Below, piece by piece: positions 61,133-64,000 of a stretch of DNA of 64,000 nt (positions within the stretch are counted from its first letter, which is position 1; every line of letters begins with the position of its first letter). This stretch comes from Sulfurimicrobium sp963741495 (GTDB taxonomy: Bacteria > Pseudomonadota > Gammaproteobacteria > Burkholderiales > Sulfuricellaceae), in the NCBI GenBank assembly GCA_963741495.1, contig CAVUID010000011.1:62001-126000 (forward strand). Direction: 5' to 3'. A model generated the notes under the pieces. The model searched no databases and was not told the origin of the DNA. It saw only the letters and a program-made list of their open reading frames with translations. Both the position numbers and the translations under genes were made by a program.

Positions 61133-62455
61133 TTATCCCTTTTCCATCACTGCCGCAAAGAAGCCGTCGGTGCCATGAAGATGCGGCAGAAGTTGCAGGT
61201 ATTTCCCTGTATTCAGGGCGACGTGCTGGGCGGCCAGGATTTCGCTGGCATCCAGCAGTTTGAATTCGGGATGCTGTTCAAGAAAAGCTTCCACGATCTG
61301 CTGGTTTTCCTCCGGCAGGAAGCTGCAGGTGGCATATACCAGGCGTCCGCCGGTTTTGAGCAGGCGGGAGGCTGCCAGCAGGATAGCGGACTGCCTTTGA
61401 GTCAGTTCGGCGATGCCTTCCGGGGTCTGGCGCCACTTCATGTCCGGGTTGCGGCGCAGGGTGCCGAGGCCGCTGCATGGGGCATCCACCAGCACGCGGT
61501 CGATTTTCCCGGCCAGGCGCTTGATCTTGAGGTCGTTCTCGTTGGCGATGAGTTGCGGGTGCAGGTTGGAGAGGCCGGAGCGTTTCAGACGCGGCTTGAG
61601 ATTGTTGAGGCGTTTTTCCGAGATGTCGAAGGCGTAGACGCGGCCCGAATTCTGCATCAGCGCACCGATCAGCAGGGTCTTGCCGCCCGCGCCGGCGCAG
61701 AAGTCCACCACCATTTCGCGGCGCTGCGGCGCCAGGAGCAAGCCGATCAACTGGCTGCCTTCGTCCTGAACCTCGATTTTGCCCTTGATGAAAAGCGAAT
61801 TCTTGTTGAGCGAGGGTTTGTCCTTGAGACGGAGGCCAAACGGGGAGTGGGGCGTGATTTCCGCAGCGATGCCGTCGCTGTTGACCAGGGTGTGCAGCAC
61901 CTCGTCGCGCTTGTCGAGCAGGGTGTTGACGCGCAGATCCAGCGGCGCGGGTTGCTGCATGCCGCGTGCCAGCGCCAGGATGTCGGCTTCGGACATGAAG
62001 GCGGCCAGTTTTTCCATCAGCCAGTCCGGGAAGTCGGCCTGCACGGCGAGCGGCAAATCGGCAGTCGATTTTGCCTTGAGCTGTTTCAGCCATTCTTCTT
62101 CGCTATCCATGAGCAGTGGCGCCAGTTCGCGCGCATTGATGCCTTGCAGCTTCATCAGGGTGGCCAGGGCGAGCTGGCGCGGGGTGGCCGCAACATGAGC
62201 CTCGCGCAGCGAGGCGCCGTCCCTCTCTCCCTGTGGGAGAGAGTTAGGAGAGAGGGGGCCGATCAGGTGTTCAAGAAAGCGTTTGCGGCGCAACGCAGCA
62301 TAGACATTTTCAGCCACGAAGGCGCGGTCCTGGCTGCCGAGCTCGCGGTGGATACGAAAGTAATTGTGCAGGTTGGCGTCGGCGGGCTCGTGCAGGCGCA
62401 TGACGGATTGCAGGGCGTGGACCAGGTGGCCGAAGCGGGAAACAGGAATGGACAT
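61133..62455 (-). CDS. RsmB/NOP-family RNA (cytosine-5) methyltransferase with an internal repeat insertion
   Basis: The 440-residue protein has a helical N-terminal domain and a SAM-dependent catalytic domain: EVQDEGSQLIGLLL, VVDFCAGAGGKTLLIGALM (motif I), DAPCSGLGTLRRNPDMKW (motif IV with a Cys) and YATCSFLPEENQQIV (motif VI with the catalytic Cys). It would methylate a cytosine in rRNA. Residues about 66-79 (PLSPNSLPQGERDG) are coded by a palindromic repeat (62219-62258) and are absent in the normal fold. The gene is read through in frame. It follows the DUF3108 gene by two bases. Confidence 0.9.
   Translation of the reverse strand: MSIPVSRFGHLVHALQSVMRLHEPADANLHNYFRIHRELGSQDRAFVAENVYAALRRKRFLEHLIGPLSPNSLPQGERDGASLREAHVAATPRQLALATLMKLQGINARELAPLLMDSEEEWLKQLKAKSTADLPLAVQADFPDWLMEKLAAFMSEADILALARGMQQPAPLDLRVNTLLDKRDEVLHTLVNSDGIAAEITPHSPFGLRLKDKPSLNKNSLFIKGKIEVQDEGSQLIGLLLAPQRREMVVDFCAGAGGKTLLIGALMQNSGRVYAFDISEKRLNNLKPRLKRSGLSNLHPQLIANENDLKIKRLAGKIDRVLVDAPCSGLGTLRRNPDMKWRQTPEGIAELTQRQSAILLAASRLLKTGGRLVYATCSFLPEENQQIVEAFLEQHPEFKLLDASEILAAQHVALNTGKYLQLLPHLHGTDGFFAAVMEKG
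62219..62258. repeat. Palindromic repeat inside the rsmB-like coding sequence
   Basis: CTCTCTCCCTGTGGGAGAGAG at 62223-62243 (a perfect nine-base-pair stem) followed by TTAGGAGAGAGGG is the kind of palindromic repeat usually found between genes. Here it lies in the open reading frame, which stays open. On the coding strand it specifies PLSPNSLPQGERDG. Confidence 0.83.
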
Positions 62456-62457
62456 GA

Positions 62458-63447
62458 TTATTCGATATCTAGGGCGGCAGCGGTTTGTTCCATCACGCTG
62501 CCATGTTTGTCGGTGAAACGGATTTTAAGCGGAAGGTAATGATACTCTGTCGCCAGCCAGATTTCCGTGTTTTCTTCCCCTTCCTGACGCAGCTGGGCGA
62601 TGTGCAGTGTCCTGATAGGCCCAAGAGGGGTTGCCACGGTTTCTTCTCCTTTTGACTGATAGCCGTAGTTACCCAGTTTGCGTCCGGTAGTGATGTGAAG
62701 CCGGGTGCTGCCTTCCAGCGGCGGGGCGAAGGCGAGTTGATAGAGAAAGCTGAGCAGGTCCTGCGTGCCCTCTGGCAGGCTGGCAGTCTGCGTGTTGCCG
62801 CTGGTGCCGAAGGTAAGCCGATTATCCTGCCAGTCGAATATCGCAGTATCAGTTTTCTCTGCGCTTTGCCCGCGCTGCACCCAGTAGGAATCGGGCCGCA
62901 TGCCACTTGCTGTGATGATGCCCTGACTGATCTGGACATGGCGACCATTGTAGAAGAGAGACACGATACCGCTGGCTTCTGCGATTTGGGTGATGGAATA
63001 TTTTTTTCCGTCGCGCTTCCAAGTGTGCACGGCATGGCCAACGGAAAAGCCGTCCTGTCCCTTATATAAGTTGTAGTGGATTTCGGCGCGTTCCGGCAGG
63101 GTGATGGGGGCTTCTTCGGCAATTTTGCTTTCTGGCAGCGAGGGTGGGGCAGGCTCTTCCTGTGTTCCTTCAGGTGGTTGTTCGGGTTCCGCTGCCACGA
63201 TGGGTTCAGACGCTGCCGGGGCGCTGGGTATGGCTGGTTCGGCATGCTTGCGCGGCGCTGGTCTGGGGCGCGGCTTGGGTTTTGCCACGGCTTGCGGGGG
63301 TGGGGGCAGGGGCCTGATGGACGCTTCCATGACTGGGTCAGGCTGATATGCCGGCAGCGGAATGTCGGGGCCAAAAGTCGCGATCAGGTGAACCAGCAGT
63401 GACAGTGCCAGCGCCCAGAAAAAACGTTTGACTGTGGTCGGGGTCAC
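62458..63447 (-). CDS. DUF3108 protein with TonB-like proline-rich linker
   Basis: The 329-residue protein has an N-terminal span (VKRFFWALALSLLVHLIATFG), a long proline/lysine-rich linker (residues 33-105, with PKPKPRPRPAPRKHAEP), then a beta-rich DUF3108 domain (IHYNLYKGQDGFSVGHAVHTW, IITASGMRPDSYWVQRG). The layout looks like TonB, with a periplasmic domain reached by a stiff linker. Start GTG at 63447 overlaps the stop of the upstream DUF3108 gene by four bases. Function unknown; the family is often next to purN and rsmB in betaproteobacteria. Confidence 0.82.
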   Translation of the reverse strand: MTPTTVKRFFWALALSLLVHLIATFGPDIPLPAYQPDPVMEASIRPLPPPPQAVAKPKPRPRPAPRKHAEPAIPSAPAASEPIVAAEPEQPPEGTQEEPAPPSLPESKIAEEAPITLPERAEIHYNLYKGQDGFSVGHAVHTWKRDGKKYSITQIAEASGIVSLFYNGRHVQISQGIITASGMRPDSYWVQRGQSAEKTDTAIFDWQDNRLTFGTSGNTQTASLPEGTQDLLSFLYQLAFAPPLEGSTRLHITTGRKLGNYGYQSKGEETVATPLGPIRTLHIAQLRQEGEENTEIWLATEYHYLPLKIRFTDKHGSVMEQTAAALDIE

Positions 63448-64000
63448 CGTTTGGCTGGATTGGGCTCGGCGTCTGCCGGAGGTGACAGGCTTTCCAGTTG
63501 CTGCACCAGTTTGCCGCCATCCTTCTCGTTGAATACGATGCGCACCGGATAGAAATGCCGGGATTTTGCCAGCCACAAATCGATGCCGTCTTCGCTCGGT
63601 GTGCGCTGCTTGGAAATGTGCACGGTCTGGAGGGTGCCAACAAGCGTTGACATGTTTTCTTCGTCAAGGACCCGGTAGTTGTTGAGGCTGAGTTTGCGCC
63701 CGTTGCTCAGGTGAATGTCGAAACGCCTTTGCCGTGGCGGCTGAAACATGAACTGGTAATGCTGGCTGATGCGATCCTGTATCCCCTCTTCGAGCGGTGC
63801 AGTTTCGACTTTCCCGTCATATTTGTGGCTGACAATACGATTCTCCCAGTCAAAATCGGCCACGATCAACTTGTTTGGATCAGATCCACGATGGTGCTCG
63901 AAATGCAGCGGACGCAGGCCGTTCGGAGTGATTTCCCCCTCGCTGATGAGGCGGATGTTGCCACGAGCAAAGAGCGCATAGATACCGATTGCAGTCGTCG
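63444..64000 (-). CDS. DUF3108 family protein, 5' end beyond the window
   Basis: The gene continues past the right edge; the frame is open to the last base. The visible 185 residues include IGIYALFARGNIRLISEGEIT, NGLRPLHFEHHRG, and a C-terminal region (FYPVRIVFNEKDGGKLVQQLE) matching the DUF3108 fold of the next gene. The two are tandem paralogues overlapping by four bases. The missing N-terminus should hold a signal peptide or membrane anchor. Confidence 0.82.
   Translation of the reverse strand, partial: TTAIGIYALFARGNIRLISEGEITPNGLRPLHFEHHRGSDPNKLIVADFDWENRIVSHKYDGKVETAPLEEGIQDRISQHYQFMFQPPRQRRFDIHLSNGRKLSLNNYRVLDEENMSTLVGTLQTVHISKQRTPSEDGIDLWLAKSRHFYPVRIVFNEKDGGKLVQQLESLSPPADAEPNPAKR

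Noticed and set aside
61055..62539. A 494-codon plus-strand frame opposite the rsmB-like gene
   Set aside because: Shadow; the minus-strand product carries complete methyltransferase motifs.

Overview
The window looks like a chromosomal segment of a moderately GC-rich betaproteobacterium. The core order rpsB-tsf-pyrH-frr-uppS-cdsA-dxr-rseP-bamA-skp-lpxD-fabZ-lpxA-lpxB-rnhB, the pabC-mltG-tmk-holB-pilZ-tatD run and the DUF3108/RsmB pair fit that class. A cysteine-less DsrC/TusE homologue, a cytochrome P460 and the style of the repeats suggest the Nitrosomonadales (Gallionella/Sulfuricella-like lineages). That finer placement is inference, not proof.

Layout. (1) 0-7.9 kb: redox and stress genes. 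They are a FAD reductase, cytochrome P460, catalase, VOC and YciI proteins, WrbA, two envelope proteins, a DUF4426 protein and a DsrC-like protein, separated by several palindromic repeat elements. (2) 8-13.7 kb: signalling. There is a FixL/FixJ-like pair whose kinase is broken by about ten indels, a soluble NarX-type kinase, a PAS-PAS-GGDEF diguanylate cyclase and a small four-cysteine protein. (3) 14.1-23.7 kb: a tightly coupled secretion/pilus assembly locus mixing T2SS-type parts (G, F, E, secretin, pseudopilins) with PilM/N/O/P-like inner-membrane parts. Its secretin appears to be a lipoprotein with TPR, secretin and C-terminal cohesin domains. A NarL regulator follows, then a convergent sensor kinase with a decayed ATPase domain. 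(4) 26-33.4 kb: two small proteins, then folate, cell-wall, nucleotide and replication housekeeping genes, a PilZ protein, TatD, a metallo-hydrolase and an ankyrin protein. (5) 33.4-47.6 kb: translation factors, isoprenoid and phospholipid synthesis, outer-membrane assembly and lipid A synthesis. (6) 47.6-55.9 kb: a motility/c-di-GMP block of motA, motB, a membrane-anchored methyltransferase, an HDOD protein, an HD-GYP protein lacking the HD histidine, an EAL protein with a dead GGDEF, and a pentapeptide-repeat protein. It lies between rnhB and a TrmH-type methyltransferase. (7) 55.9-64 kb: TrmH-like, rpsO, pnp, a chemoreceptor, an RsmB-like methyltransferase and two tandem DUF3108 genes, the last one cut by the window edge.

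Points that stand out: the TPR-secretin-cohesin protein; a thymidylate kinase gene whose only plausible start is ATT; heptanucleotide repeat arrays directly in front of tatD, rseP and motB where a Shine-Dalgarno should be; three copies of a roughly 125-bp inverted-repeat element, one carrying a nested palindrome; a palindromic repeat inside the rsmB-like coding sequence; and about 22 apparent single-base indels, mostly insertions, clustered in a few genes. The last pattern looks more like consensus error than gene decay. No tRNA, rRNA, CRISPR array, transposase or integrase gene was seen.
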